Source: Rhizobiales bacterium IMCC20636 (GTDB taxonomy: Bacteria; Pseudomonadota; Alphaproteobacteria; Rhizobiales; GCA-2746425). From it: a DNA stretch of 64,000 nt. The notes below the pieces were generated by a model. It had not been told where the DNA came from. It was given only the letters and a program-made list of their open reading frames with translations, and did not search any database. The DNA is taken from the NCBI GenBank assembly GCA_016865015.1, contig CP018226.1:3131001-3195000 (forward strand), given 5' to 3'. The translations under genes were made by a program, and so were the position numbers. Shown here in pieces: positions 33,233 to 42,229 of the stretch (positions are counted from its first letter, which is position 1; each line of letters opens with the position of its first letter).

Positions 33233-35167
33233 ATGGAATATTCAAGATCAGAGTCTCTGTCGCAGATATCGCCAGGTGTGGTTCGGTTCTCGACGCTAAT
33301 GGCGCTGTTTATTGCGTTGTTCATCGCCATATTTCCGCCCTCGCTCCACTACTATTACGGAACCAAAACTGAAAAAAGCGTCATTGGTTCAGAAGCAAGC
33401 CTGCGTGCCGAAAACATATCGCAGATCATTGGGCGCAACCCGACCATGTGGGAGTTTGAAACCCTTCGCCTTGATGAGTTGATCCTGGTCAAACTTCAGC
33501 ATAATGAGGTCGAAGCCAATGTCGGGCATTCAGATCATAAAACCGAAATCATAAACGACAATCACAGAATTGAGATTGTGAACACTGACGGTGACATTGT
33601 GACTGCATCGGGTCTCGATGTCGTCCCCAGACCGTTTGTCTCAATCACGCGCCCGCTCCATGATGCCGGGCACGTGGTCGGCACACTCGTTGTGATACAC
33701 AATCTTGCCCCTCTGCTGAAATCTTCCGGTTTGCTGCTGTTGGCAACCTCCATCATCGCCATCGTGATGTTTTTCTTCCTCCGCACATTTCCATTGAAAC
33801 TCCTCAAACGTGCCAGCGAACGCGCATCGTTTCTGGCAAGCCACGATTCTCTGACACGATTACCCAACCGGTCACTCTTCAACGAGTCGTTGTTGCAATC
33901 GATTGCTGATGTTGGTCGTCAGAACACTTCTCTTGCAGTCCTTTGCATCGATCTGGATCATTTCAAGGAGGTCAATGATATTCTTGGGCACGCTGCTGGC
34001 GATGAGTTGCTGAAACAAACCACTGAACGCATGACGGCTACCTTGCGCAGCAATGACGTTCTGGCCCGGCTCGGCGGTGACGAATTTGCTATTGTCCAGA
34101 AACATGTTGAACAACCCACCGGATCTTCAGCTCTGGCCGAACGGCTGATCGCAGCCGTCGCAGAACCGTTCGATCTGGACGGAAGTGAAGTCATTATCGG
34201 ATCCAGCATCGGCATATCAATTTTGACCGAAGGTGAAAAAAGCGATGAGCAGACGATGTTGCGCCATGCAGATATGGCCATGTACAGGGCCAAAGCCGAC
34301 GGCCGGGGAACTTTCCGATATTTTCAGGATGAGATGAACGATGCCTTGATCGCTCGTAAAGAGAAAGAAACAAGCCTCAGGAAAGCATTGCTGGAAAAAG
34401 AATTCGAACTGGTTTACCAGCCTCAAATTGATCTGGAGACCGATGCAATCACAGGCGTCGAAGCCTTGCTGAGATGGAACCACAAAGAAGAAGGTGTGAT
34501 CCAACCCGATGATTTCATCCCGCTGGCGGAAGAGTGTGGTCTCATTGTTCCCATCGGTGAATGGGTCATTCGCCAGGCCTGCGCTGATGCCAAGGATTGG
34601 GGTAATTTGGCCGTTGCGATTAATGTCTCACCCGTTCAATTCCGTCAGGGCCATCTGGTTGAGACTGTTCGAAAAGCACTCGAGGCGGAAGGAATTGACC
34701 CGGCCCGTCTGGAAATCGAGATCACCGAAGGTGTCCTGTTGAGCAACACCGAAGAAACCATAGCAATACTCAGAGATCTGCAGGCATTGGGCGTGAAGAT
34801 TGCGATGGATGATTTTGGTACCGGCTACTCCAGCCTCAGCTATTTGCGGCGTTTTCCGTTTGACAAAATCAAGATTGACAGATCGTTCACGAAAGATCTG
34901 GGCTCATCCACCGAGGCTGACAACATCATTGATGCGGTCATCAAACTTGGTGCGTCCATGGGCATGATCTCCAATGCTGAAGGTGTTGAAACCATCGAGC
35001 AGGCTAATTTCCTGCGAAAACATGGCTGTCAGGAAGTCCAGGGCTTCCACTTCAGCAAACCTTTGCCATCCACCAGTATCTCGGACCTTCTGCAGGACAA
35101 GGATTGGAGCAAATACGAAGATGGCCATCTGGTCGGGTTCGTACCGCAAGACCTGAAAAGCGCCTGA
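33233..35167 (+). CDS. Membrane GGDEF-EAL protein (diguanylate cyclase/phosphodiesterase)
   Basis: The 644-residue protein has transmembrane segments at about residues 17-38 and 166-187, with a periplasmic sensor region of about 125 residues between. The cytosolic part has a GGDEF domain with an intact active site (GGDEF, residues 281-285) and an RxxD inhibitory site five residues before it (RSND). The EAL domain has the EAL motif at 410-412 (GVEALLRW), then DDFGTGYSSLSYL and the NAEGVET motif, all needed for c-di-GMP hydrolysis. Both activities are thus possible. The likely start is the ATG at 33233, seven bases after the binding-protein stop; a longer in-frame start at 33197 overlaps that gene. 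The pair is likely cotranscribed, and a terminator follows. Confidence 0.92.
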   Translation: MEYSRSESLSQISPGVVRFSTLMALFIALFIAIFPPSLHYYYGTKTEKSVIGSEASLRAENISQIIGRNPTMWEFETLRLDELILVKLQHNEVEANVGHSDHKTEIINDNHRIEIVNTDGDIVTASGLDVVPRPFVSITRPLHDAGHVVGTLVVIHNLAPLLKSSGLLLLATSIIAIVMFFFLRTFPLKLLKRASERASFLASHDSLTRLPNRSLFNESLLQSIADVGRQNTSLAVLCIDLDHFKEVNDILGHAAGDELLKQTTERMTATLRSNDVLARLGGDEFAIVQKHVEQPTGSSALAERLIAAVAEPFDLDGSEVIIGSSIGISILTEGEKSDEQTMLRHADMAMYRAKADGRGTFRYFQDEMNDALIARKEKETSLRKALLEKEFELVYQPQIDLETDAITGVEALLRWNHKEEGVIQPDDFIPLAEECGLIVPIGEWVIRQACADAKDWGNLAVAINVSPVQFRQGHLVETVRKALEAEGIDPARLEIEITEGVLLSNTEETIAILRDLQALGVKIAMDDFGTGYSSLSYLRRFPFDKIKIDRSFTKDLGSSTEADNIIDAVIKLGASMGMISNAEGVETIEQANFLRKHGCQEVQGFHFSKPLPSTSISDLLQDKDWSKYEDGHLVGFVPQDLKSA

Positions 35168-35245
35168 TGTAACGGTTACACTCTGCTTTGATGTCGTCGG
35201 GTAGCATTTTCGCCCGTCAAGACATGTTGCAGATTTGCGAAATTG

Positions 35246-35279
35246 AACCTTGTCGAGAACTCTCGATAAGGTTTTTTTC
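35246..35279 (+). terminator. Rho-independent terminator after the GGDEF-EAL gene
   Basis: The 12-base stem AACCTTGTCGAG (35246-35257) pairs with CTCGATAAGGTT (35262-35273) with one G-U pair, around a four-base loop, followed by six more T. It lies about 80 bases after the stop codon and ends the binding-protein and GGDEF-EAL unit. Confidence 0.85.
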
Positions 35280-35349
35280 TGGCAGAAAACCTCTCCGTGG
35301 TGTGCAACATTCGTTCTGACCATTGAACGCTGCATCACGGATTGAGACA

Positions 35350-36516
35350 ATGACATCACAGCACAATCGAAAACCCGCACGCTCCACTCGCATTGCACAG
35401 GCCCTGCGATTTGTGGATGAGGAAACCGGAGCGGTGGTTCCGCCCATTCAACCTGCGGCGACCTATGCGCGCGATGAGAATTATGACATCCGGCAACCTT
35501 ACTGGTATCGCCGCGACGGCAACCAGACCACAGCCCACGCAGAAGCGATCATCGCGGAACTGGAAGAAGCAACTGAATCCCTGCTGTTCGCCTCCGGCAT
35601 GTCGGCAGCCACGGCAGTCATAGACCATCTGCCGGCGGGCGCACATGTGGTGATCCCACGCGTCATGTATCATGGTGTGCTGGCGCAATTTCAGAAATAT
35701 CATGCCCAGAAACGTCTTGAGATCAGCTATTATGGCGCCGGCAATCTTGACGAACTGGCTGCCGCCACGCGCAACGGCGAGACGCAGTTGGTCTGGGTGG
35801 AAACGCCCAACAATCCCGAATGGGACGTGACCGACATCGCGGCGGCGGCGCAAATTGCGCATGATGCAGGCGCACTGCTGCTGACCGACTGTACCGGCAC
35901 ACCGCCCTGCTCTACCCGCGCCCTCAATTTTGGTGCAGATATCTCGTTTCATTCAGCAACCAAATACCTCAACGGACATTCCGATATCACAGCGGGCGTG
36001 TTGTCCATTCGGGAAGTCGCCCCGTTCTGGGAAGACATTGCCAGGGTGCGTAATTTGCAGGGCACGGTGCTGCATTCATTTGACGCCTGGTTACTGATCC
36101 GCGGCATGCGCACCCTGTTTCTGCGCGTTGAAAAAGCCACTGCAAATGCGCTGGCCATTGCCCGCCATTTTGAAAACCATCCCGCATTGGAGGCCGTACT
36201 TTATCCCGGACTGCCATCGCATCCCGGACATGCGGTCGCGCGGCGGCAGACGGACGGGCAGTTTGGCGGCATGATGTCCATCATTGTCAAAGGCAGCGAA
36301 CAAACGGCCATTGATGTCACGCGCTTTTGCGAGTTGTTTTACCCGGCCACGTCACTGGGCGGTGTGGAGTCTCTGGTTGAACACCGCAAGACGGTCTCCG
36401 GCCCGAATTTTCCTGTGCACCCCCGACTTCTTCGGCTCTCCATTGGCATCGAAGATGCGGATGATCTGATATATGATCTGGAACAGGCATTGGCGCGGGC
36501 AAATCAACAGGCCTGA
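35350..36516 (+). CDS. Cystathionine gamma-synthase family PLP enzyme
   Basis: Fold type I PLP enzyme of the Cys/Met metabolism family (trans-sulfuration group), 388 residues. The PLP lysine is Lys205 in SFHSATKYLNGHSDI, the ring-binding Asp180 lies in LLLTDCTGTPP, and ETPNNPEWDV precedes it. The C-terminal SLGGVESLVEHRK and LRLSIGIEDADDLI segments are family-typical. Activities in the family include cystathionine gamma-synthase, O-acetylhomoserine sulfhydrylase, cystathionine beta/gamma-lyase and methionine gamma-lyase; I cannot separate them by eye. The ATG at 35350 is preferred to one nine codons upstream. It precedes an aminotransferase and a gamma-glutamylcyclotransferase gene on the same strand, hinting at sulfur amino acid or glutathione turnover. 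Confidence 0.85.
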   Translation: MTSQHNRKPARSTRIAQALRFVDEETGAVVPPIQPAATYARDENYDIRQPYWYRRDGNQTTAHAEAIIAELEEATESLLFASGMSAATAVIDHLPAGAHVVIPRVMYHGVLAQFQKYHAQKRLEISYYGAGNLDELAAATRNGETQLVWVETPNNPEWDVTDIAAAAQIAHDAGALLLTDCTGTPPCSTRALNFGADISFHSATKYLNGHSDITAGVLSIREVAPFWEDIARVRNLQGTVLHSFDAWLLIRGMRTLFLRVEKATANALAIARHFENHPALEAVLYPGLPSHPGHAVARRQTDGQFGGMMSIIVKGSEQTAIDVTRFCELFYPATSLGGVESLVEHRKTVSGPNFPVHPRLLRLSIGIEDADDLIYDLEQALARANQQA

Positions 36517-36539
36517 ATCCAATAATGATCAGACATTTC

Positions 36540-36568
36540 AATTTATGTCAGTAATATTGACATAAATT
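36540..36568. promoter_or_regulatory. Palindromic operator-like site upstream of the aminotransferase gene
   Basis: An 11-base perfect inverted repeat, AATTTATGTCA (36540-36550) and TGACATAAATT (36558-36568), flanks a seven-base spacer. It overlaps a TTGACA at 36557-36562 that could serve as a -35 box, and lies 50 bases before the ATG at 36619. There is no T-run, so it looks like a binding site for a dimeric repressor rather than a terminator. The regulator is not identified and no regulator gene is adjacent. Confidence 0.6.
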
Positions 36569-36618
36569 ACTGTTTGTGTACTTCTCTGTCTCAAAAATTA
36601 TCCGGGAGCTAATTCGAA

Positions 36619-37830
36619 ATGGACTGGGAGCACATACTGGCGCCAAGAATGCAGCGGATGAACGCGTCGGAAATCCGCGAATTGCTGAAATTGCTGGATC
36701 AGCCTGACATCATTTCATTTGCAGGCGGCATTCCTGATCCGGCTCTGTTCCCGGCAAAGGCGTTTCAGGACGCGTTTTCCAGCATCCTGTCCGGCGGGCG
36801 ACAGGAACAGGCTCTGCAATATTCTGTCTCCGAAGGGCATATGCCCTTGAGACGATGGATTGTGGAGCACATGGCACAGTTCGGCGTTGCCTGCACGGTC
36901 GACAATATCCTGATCACATCGGGCTCCCAGCAGGCACTCGATTATCTGGGAAAGCTGTTTCTTGCGCCAAAAGATACAGCGCTTGTGACCTGGCCGACCT
37001 ATCTGGGTGCGCTGGGCGCATTCAATGCTTATGAACCCGTCTATGACCGTCTGTTACCGACAAGCAACCGTCTGCCGGAAGATTATCGCGAGACCGCAAA
37101 GGCCAAGGGCGGCGCGGTGAAATTCGCCTATTGTTCGGTTGATTTTGCCAATCCCACCGGCGAGACACTGGATGGTTCTGCACGGCGGGATATCTTGCGT
37201 CTGGCTGAGGAGCTGGACATCGCTGTCATCGAGGATGCTGCTTACCAGTCCCTGCGTTATGATGGCGAAGCGCATCTGCCAATCCTGGCGCTGGAAATCG
37301 AACAGCGCGGCACCATTGAAGACTGCCGCACCATCTATTGCGGCAGTTTTTCCAAAACGCTGGCCCCCGGCCTTCGGGTTGGTTGGGTGTGCGCTGCAAA
37401 GCCGGTGATCTCCAGATTGGTGTTGATCAAACAATCTTCAGACCTGCACACATCAACGCTCAACCAGATGGCGATTGCTGATGTGGCAACGGCCTGTTTT
37501 GACGAACAGGTGGCCAAAGCAAAGGCTGTCTATGGGGCAAGACGCGACAGAATGTTGCAAGCTCTGGAAACCCATATGCCAGAGGGCGTGACATGGACGC
37601 GGCCTGAAGGAGGCATGTTTATCTGGGTGACCCTGCCAAAACATCTGGATGGCACCGAGTTGCTTGCAAAATCCATCAAAGCGCAAAAGCTCGCCTTCGT
37701 GCCAGGAAAGGCGTTTTATGCTGACGGATCGGGCGGAAATACGCTGCGACTCAATTTCACGCGCACGGATGACAGCGTCATCGATGAGGGGATCAGGCGA
37801 CTTGGCGTCGTGGTGAGAGACGTGATGTGA
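36619..37830 (+). CDS. PLP-dependent aminotransferase (class I, 2-aminoadipate-type)
   Basis: Fold type I aminotransferase of 403 residues, of the group that includes 2-aminoadipate, aromatic and kynurenine aminotransferases and lacks the GntR domain of MocR proteins. Seen: SFAGGIPDPALFP near residue 33, SGSQQALDYLGK (PLP contacts), DFANPTGETL, IEDAAYQSLRYD, and the PLP lysine Lys246 in YCGSFSKTLAPGLRVGW. The C-terminal PEGGMFIWVTLP and LRLNFTR (substrate carboxylate Arg) are present. The substrate is unknown. It is preceded by a palindromic site and overlaps the gamma-glutamylcyclotransferase gene by four bases (GTGA). Confidence 0.88.
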   Translation: MDWEHILAPRMQRMNASEIRELLKLLDQPDIISFAGGIPDPALFPAKAFQDAFSSILSGGRQEQALQYSVSEGHMPLRRWIVEHMAQFGVACTVDNILITSGSQQALDYLGKLFLAPKDTALVTWPTYLGALGAFNAYEPVYDRLLPTSNRLPEDYRETAKAKGGAVKFAYCSVDFANPTGETLDGSARRDILRLAEELDIAVIEDAAYQSLRYDGEAHLPILALEIEQRGTIEDCRTIYCGSFSKTLAPGLRVGWVCAAKPVISRLVLIKQSSDLHTSTLNQMAIADVATACFDEQVAKAKAVYGARRDRMLQALETHMPEGVTWTRPEGGMFIWVTLPKHLDGTELLAKSIKAQKLAFVPGKAFYADGSGGNTLRLNFTRTDDSVIDEGIRRLGVVVRDVM

Positions 37831-38354
37831 CGCTCCACATCTTTTCCTACGGCTCAAACCTGTTGCTCGCACGGCTGAAAGCGCGGGTCCCATCTGCGCG
37901 CTTTGTCGGCAAGGCAGCCCTACCCGGCCATGTGCTGCGCTGGCACAAGCCCGGCTCGGATGGATCGGGCAAGTGCGATGCGTTTCACACCTATGACCCG
38001 GCTGACCATCTGTGGGGCGGAATATTTGAGATAGATAAAGCGCACAAATATTTGCTCGACGCCGCCGAAGGTCTGGGCACGGGCTATGGTGAAAAATCTG
38101 AAGACATTGAATGCGTGCCCACCAGCCGCCCCCGCTTTGTGGTGCGGGCGAGCCTTTACACGGCTATGAAAATGGACACTGCGGCCATACCCTATAGCTG
38201 GTACAAGGCCTTCGTCGTGGCCGGGGCGCATGAATGTGGTCTGCCCTCAGACCACATTGAGAATTTGCAGGCGATGCGCTGTGCAGAAGATACGGACACG
38301 CAGCGTAACACCCAAAACAGAGCGCTGCTGCCCGATCATTTCAGGCAGATGTAA
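37827..38354 (+). CDS. Gamma-glutamylcyclotransferase family protein
   Basis: This 175-residue protein starts HIFSYGSNLLLARLK, the substrate-binding YGSN loop of the gamma-glutamylcyclotransferase fold, and has the catalytic Glu in LDAAEGLGTGYGE. These enzymes release 5-oxoproline from gamma-glutamyl peptides or amines; glutathione and gamma-glutamyl amines are possible substrates, not resolved here. Start is GTG at 37827, overlapping the aminotransferase stop by four bases, so translation is coupled. Context with a trans-sulfuration family enzyme suggests glutathione or sulfur amino acid turnover, as inference. Confidence 0.85.
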   Translation: MTLHIFSYGSNLLLARLKARVPSARFVGKAALPGHVLRWHKPGSDGSGKCDAFHTYDPADHLWGGIFEIDKAHKYLLDAAEGLGTGYGEKSEDIECVPTSRPRFVVRASLYTAMKMDTAAIPYSWYKAFVVAGAHECGLPSDHIENLQAMRCAEDTDTQRNTQNRALLPDHFRQM

Positions 38355-38366
38355 TTTGACAAGCCG

Positions 38367-38963
38367 TCAGATTTCAGCGCGTTCAACCCATTTCTGCAGC
38401 TTTGGTGCTTCGTAATTTTCAAAGGCGCGCATGATATCTTCGGCACTGTCGCTGAATATCGCCATGTCCCGGTGCCCCTTGCGCACAAAGCCTTCATCTG
38501 ACTGGTGATCCAGAAACGTACAGAGCGGATTATAGAACCCGGCAACATTCATGAACGCCAATGGCTTGTCATGATGGCCCAGTTGCGCCCATGTCCAGAT
38601 TTCAAAGATTTCTTCCAGCGTACCGACGCCGCCAGGCAAGGCGATAAACCCATCCGATAAATCCGCCATCAGCGCCTTGCGCTCGTGCATGGAAGATACG
38701 CTGAGCAGTTCTGTCAGACCCTTGTGCGCGATTTCCTTGTCAATCAATGCCTTCGGCATAACCCCGATGGCATGACCGCCAGCGGCGAGCGCTGCATCGG
38801 CTACAGCTCCCATCAGACCGACTTCGGCACCGCCATACACCAGCTTGTAGCCTTGTGCGACAATGCTCTTACCCAGGCTACGGGCAGCTTCGAGATAGGC
38901 TGGATCATTCCCGGGGTTTGAACCGCAGAACACGCATATGCTTTTCAATTTTGCAGAGCTCAT
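38367..38963 (-). CDS. LOG family protein (cytokinin-riboside monophosphate phosphoribohydrolase-type)
   Basis: LOG-family enzymes release a nucleobase from a nucleoside 5-prime monophosphate; some act on cytokinin ribotides. The 198-residue protein starts SICVFCGSNPGNDPAYLEAA (in part) and shows the active-site motif PGGVGTLEE at residues 110-118 with the preceding Arg/Glu pair in SMHERKALM. No signal peptide. Bacterial LOG proteins do not by themselves prove cytokinin production; in many species the role is unknown. Its ATG overlaps the M20 peptidase stop by four bases. Confidence 0.92.
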   Translation of the reverse strand: MSSAKLKSICVFCGSNPGNDPAYLEAARSLGKSIVAQGYKLVYGGAEVGLMGAVADAALAAGGHAIGVMPKALIDKEIAHKGLTELLSVSSMHERKALMADLSDGFIALPGGVGTLEEIFEIWTWAQLGHHDKPLAFMNVAGFYNPLCTFLDHQSDEGFVRKGHRDMAIFSDSAEDIMRAFENYEAPKLQKWVERAEI

Positions 38964-40345
38964 TTGGCCAAAGCTTCCATAACCCGCGCCCAGGAACGAA
39001 TGCCCTTGTGGAAGCTGGTCAGATTGTATTTTTCATTTGGACTGTGAATGCTGTCATCATCCAGACCAAAACCGATCAGCAATGTGTCCATGCCAAGGAC
39101 CCGCTGAAACTCGCCGACAATGGGTATCGAACCACCCATTCCCATCAGAACAGCCTGTTTGTCCCATTCATCGGTCAGTGCCTGCTGGGCCTTTACGATT
39201 TCAGGCATGTCCAGTGGCAGGCTGAACGCCCGATCATTGCCATAGCCAACAAATTCAACGCTGCAATCTTCCGGCAATCTGTCCTGAACATAAGCACGGA
39301 AGGCCGCCTGAATCGCTTTTGGGTCCTGATCTCCGACCAGGCGAAACGAGACTTTGGCCGATGCCTTGGACGCGATGACTGTCTTCGCCCCGGCACCGGT
39401 GTAACCACCAATGATGCCATTGATATCGCATGTCGGCCGCGACCAGAGTTGCTGCAGCGCCGGGTAGGCTGTTTCACCTGCAGGTTTTGACAGGCCGACA
39501 GACCCCAGAAATGCATCAGCATCAAAGTTCAGTGCATCCCAGCTTTCAGCGATATCTGGTGCCAAGTCTGAAACGCCATCATAGAAGTTCGGCAAGGTGA
39601 TACGGCCTTCATCGTCATGAAGATCAGCCAGAATTCTTGACAGAACGCGGATGGGGTTTTGCGCTGCGCCACCATAAAGACCGGAGTGCAGATCGCGGCT
39701 GGCAGCCGTGACAATTACTTCCTCATACACCATGCCGCGCAGCATCGTATCGATGGCCGGAGTTTCCGCATCATACATGTTGGTGTCACACACCAGCGCG
39801 AAATCCGCCTTCAACTCGTCAGCATTGGCCTTCAAAAATGCATCAAGGCTCGGACTGCCGGATTCCTCTTCTCCCTCAAACAGCATGGTGATGCGCAAGG
39901 GAAGTGTTTCATGCTCCGCCAAATAGGCCCTGCAGGCCTCCAGAAAGGTCAGCAATTGTCCCTTGTCGTCGGCAGCGCCACGCGCAAAGACCTGTTTTAC
40001 GCCATTGACCTCGCGGAATTCCGGCTCAAAGGGCGGTGTGTTCCAAAGCTCCACAGGATCGACCGGCTGCACATCATAATGCCCGTAAAACAGCACATGT
40101 GGTGCCTGATCTCCGGCGTCATGATTATGCGCAATGACCATCGGGTGTCCCGGTGTATCGCGGCGCGACGCGTCGAACCCGATCTGCGTCAATTGGGTCA
40201 CCAGCCAATCAGCCGCCTTGATGCATTCGTCCGCATAGGCCGGATCGGTTGAAATGGAGCGGACACGCAGAAGATCGAACCAGCGCTCGATACTCTTGTC
40301 CAGATCAGCATCAATACGATTCAGAACCGCGTTAATTTCAGTCAT
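38960..40345 (-). CDS. M20 family dipeptidase
   Basis: Zinc peptidase of the M20/DapE/ArgE/CPG2 group, 461 residues, acting in the cytosol on dipeptides. Metal-ligand motifs are complete: FYGHYDVQPVDP (His, Asp), RGAADDKGQLL (bridging Asp), FEGEEESGSP (catalytic Glu pair), LVCDTNMYD (Asp) and a late DDDSIHSPNEKYNL (His). The dimerisation domain starts near residue 200. The ATG at 40345 is chosen: the frame stays open to 40417 but the extension overlaps the HerA-type gene end. The gene is 19 bases downstream of the HerA-type gene and overlaps the LOG gene. Confidence 0.92.
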   Translation of the reverse strand: MTEINAVLNRIDADLDKSIERWFDLLRVRSISTDPAYADECIKAADWLVTQLTQIGFDASRRDTPGHPMVIAHNHDAGDQAPHVLFYGHYDVQPVDPVELWNTPPFEPEFREVNGVKQVFARGAADDKGQLLTFLEACRAYLAEHETLPLRITMLFEGEEESGSPSLDAFLKANADELKADFALVCDTNMYDAETPAIDTMLRGMVYEEVIVTAASRDLHSGLYGGAAQNPIRVLSRILADLHDDEGRITLPNFYDGVSDLAPDIAESWDALNFDADAFLGSVGLSKPAGETAYPALQQLWSRPTCDINGIIGGYTGAGAKTVIASKASAKVSFRLVGDQDPKAIQAAFRAYVQDRLPEDCSVEFVGYGNDRAFSLPLDMPEIVKAQQALTDEWDKQAVLMGMGGSIPIVGEFQRVLGMDTLLIGFGLDDDSIHSPNEKYNLTSFHKGIRSWARVMEALAK

Positions 40346-40364
40346 TTTACTATTTCCCAAAAGT

Positions 40365-42062
40365 CTAGAAGCCACGTTTGATGGACCCCAGAATGCCGCG
40401 CACAAGGGCGCGACCAAGCTGGGTGCTGACAGAGCGAACCACTGACTTCATGGCCGCTTCCGTCACCGTCTGGCGGTTGCTTGTGCGCTTGCGCGTCTTG
40501 GCTCTGGTGCGCGCACGTTTGGTGGGTCGATCATCACGGGAGGTGCGACGGCGGCGCGTTGAACGGCTGCTGCTGTCATCGTCGCCATCAAAATCCGGCA
40601 GGGTGAAGCCGGTGCGTGAACGGCGCATCCGGCCGGTTTCCTCGCGCTCTTCATCCTCGACCTTGCGCTGATCTTCTTCCTTCTTCAAAAGCGCATCAGC
40701 GTGTTTCTTCAACACCTCATATGCGGATTCCCGATCGACAATCTCATCATACTGACCAAATACAGGGCTTGCCTGCATGATCTTCTTGCGTTCCTGCGGC
40801 GTAATCGGAGCCATGCGGGAGGATGGCGGACGGATCAATGTGCGTTCCACAATGGAGGGCACACCCTTCTTCATGAGGGTAGACACCAAGGCCTCTCCCA
40901 CGCCGAGATTGGTGATCACTTCAAAGGCATCAAATTCCGGGTTTGGCCGGAACGTATCGGCAGCGGTCTTCACGGCCTTGCGCTCACGCGGCGTATAGGC
41001 GCGCAAGGCATGTTGCACGCGATTGCCCAATTGAGCCAACACGCTGTCCGGCACATCCAGCGGGTTTTGCGTTACGAAAAATACGCCAACTCCCTTGGAT
41101 CGGATGAGCTTGACCACCTGCTCGACCTTCTGAAGCAGAACTTTCGGTGCTTCATCAAACAGCAAATGCGCCTCGTCGAAGAAAAACACCATGCGTGGTT
41201 TGTCGGGGTTACCAACTTCGGGCAATTGCTCGAACAGTTCGGACAACAGCCATAACAGGAATGTCGCGTAGAGACGTGGCGACATCATCAGCTTGTCGGC
41301 TGCCAGAATGTTGACCATGCCGCGCCCATCCGGAGCAGTGCGCATGAGATCGGTAATGGCAAGAGCCGGTTCGCCGAAGAAATTCTCAGCACCCTGCTGT
41401 TCCAGCACAAGCAATTGACGTTGAATGGCACCAACGGACGATTTGCTGACATTGCCGTAACTTCCGGAAATCTCCTGTGCCCGATCAGCCAGATTCGACA
41501 GCAAAGAGCGCAAATCCTTCATGTCGAGCAGCAGCAAACCTTCTTCATCTGCAATCTTGAAAGCAATGTTGAGAACACCCTCCTGTGTGGCGTTCAACTC
41601 CATCAAGCGTGACAATAATAACGGGCCCATATCAGAAATGGTGGTCCGGATGGGATGGCCCTGTTCGCCGAACAGATCCCAGAATATGGTCGGGAAGGCT
41701 TCGTAGCTGTATTGCTCGGCGAACCCGATGGTTTCTGCACGCGCTTCCAGAAAATCCTTGCTCTCACCCGGCATGGCCAGGCCAGACAGATCGCCTTTCA
41801 CATCCGCACAGAACACGGGGACACCTGCTCTGGAGAAGCCCTCGGTCAGAATTTGCAGGCTGACTGTTTTACCGGTTCCGGTTGCGCCCGTAATCAGTCC
41901 ATGCCGATTGGCCAGCTTCAATTGCAGATATTCCGGCTGGTTGATGGCATCATCCGGGTGGCGACTGGTCCCGAGATAGACTTGGCCCTCTTCATACATA
42001 TGCGGCTCTCCGAATTGTCCTGTCTGGGCAACACCCAAACATGTTGTTTCTGACATAGACAT
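40365..42062 (-). CDS. HerA-like ATPase (DUF853, helicase HerA-like C-terminal)
   Basis: P-loop ATPase of the FtsK/HerA superfamily, DUF853 type. The 565-residue protein has Walker [13 protein letters not shown] (about residues 58-69), a [10 protein letters not shown] segment, and Walker B in [18 protein letters not shown], then [15 protein letters not shown] as sensor region and [17 protein letters not shown]. The C-terminal 140 residues are basic and Arg/Ser-rich ([19 protein letters not shown]), probably disordered and able to bind nucleic acid. The cellular role of bacterial DUF853 ATPases is not established; there is no NurA nuclease gene nearby, as would accompany archaeal HerA. It is the first gene of a unit with the M20 and LOG genes. 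Confidence 0.88.
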   Translation of the reverse strand: MSMSETTCLGVAQTGQFGEPHMYEEGQVYLGTSRHPDDAINQPEYLQLKLANRHGLITGATGTGKTVSLQILTEGFSRAGVPVFCADVKGDLSGLAMPGESKDFLEARAETIGFAEQYSYEAFPTIFWDLFGEQGHPIRTTISDMGPLLLSRLMELNATQEGVLNIAFKIADEEGLLLLDMKDLRSLLSNLADRAQEISGSYGNVSKSSVGAIQRQLLVLEQQGAENFFGEPALAITDLMRTAPDGRGMVNILAADKLMMSPRLYATFLLWLLSELFEQLPEVGNPDKPRMVFFFDEAHLLFDEAPKVLLQKVEQVVKLIRSKGVGVFFVTQNPLDVPDSVLAQLGNRVQHALRAYTPRERKAVKTAADTFRPNPEFDAFEVITNLGVGEALVSTLMKKGVPSIVERTLIRPPSSRMAPITPQERKKIMQASPVFGQYDEIVDRESAYEVLKKHADALLKKEEDQRKVEDEEREETGRMRRSRTGFTLPDFDGDDDSSSRSTRRRRTSRDDRPTKRARTRAKTRKRTSNRQTVTEAAMKSVVRSVSTQLGRALVRGILGSIKRGF

Positions 42063-42229
42063 CCAAGTGTCTCAATGTCCAATCTTGTCGGCATATGAAC
42101 AAAACAAGCTTTCGCCAAAACTGTCCGGCAAAAACCCTTGTCATCGCGCTGATTCTGTTGCCAAATAGTGGCATATTTTTCGGATTCACTTACGAACAGC
42201 TGAAATCAGAGTTTTGAACAAAGGTAAAT

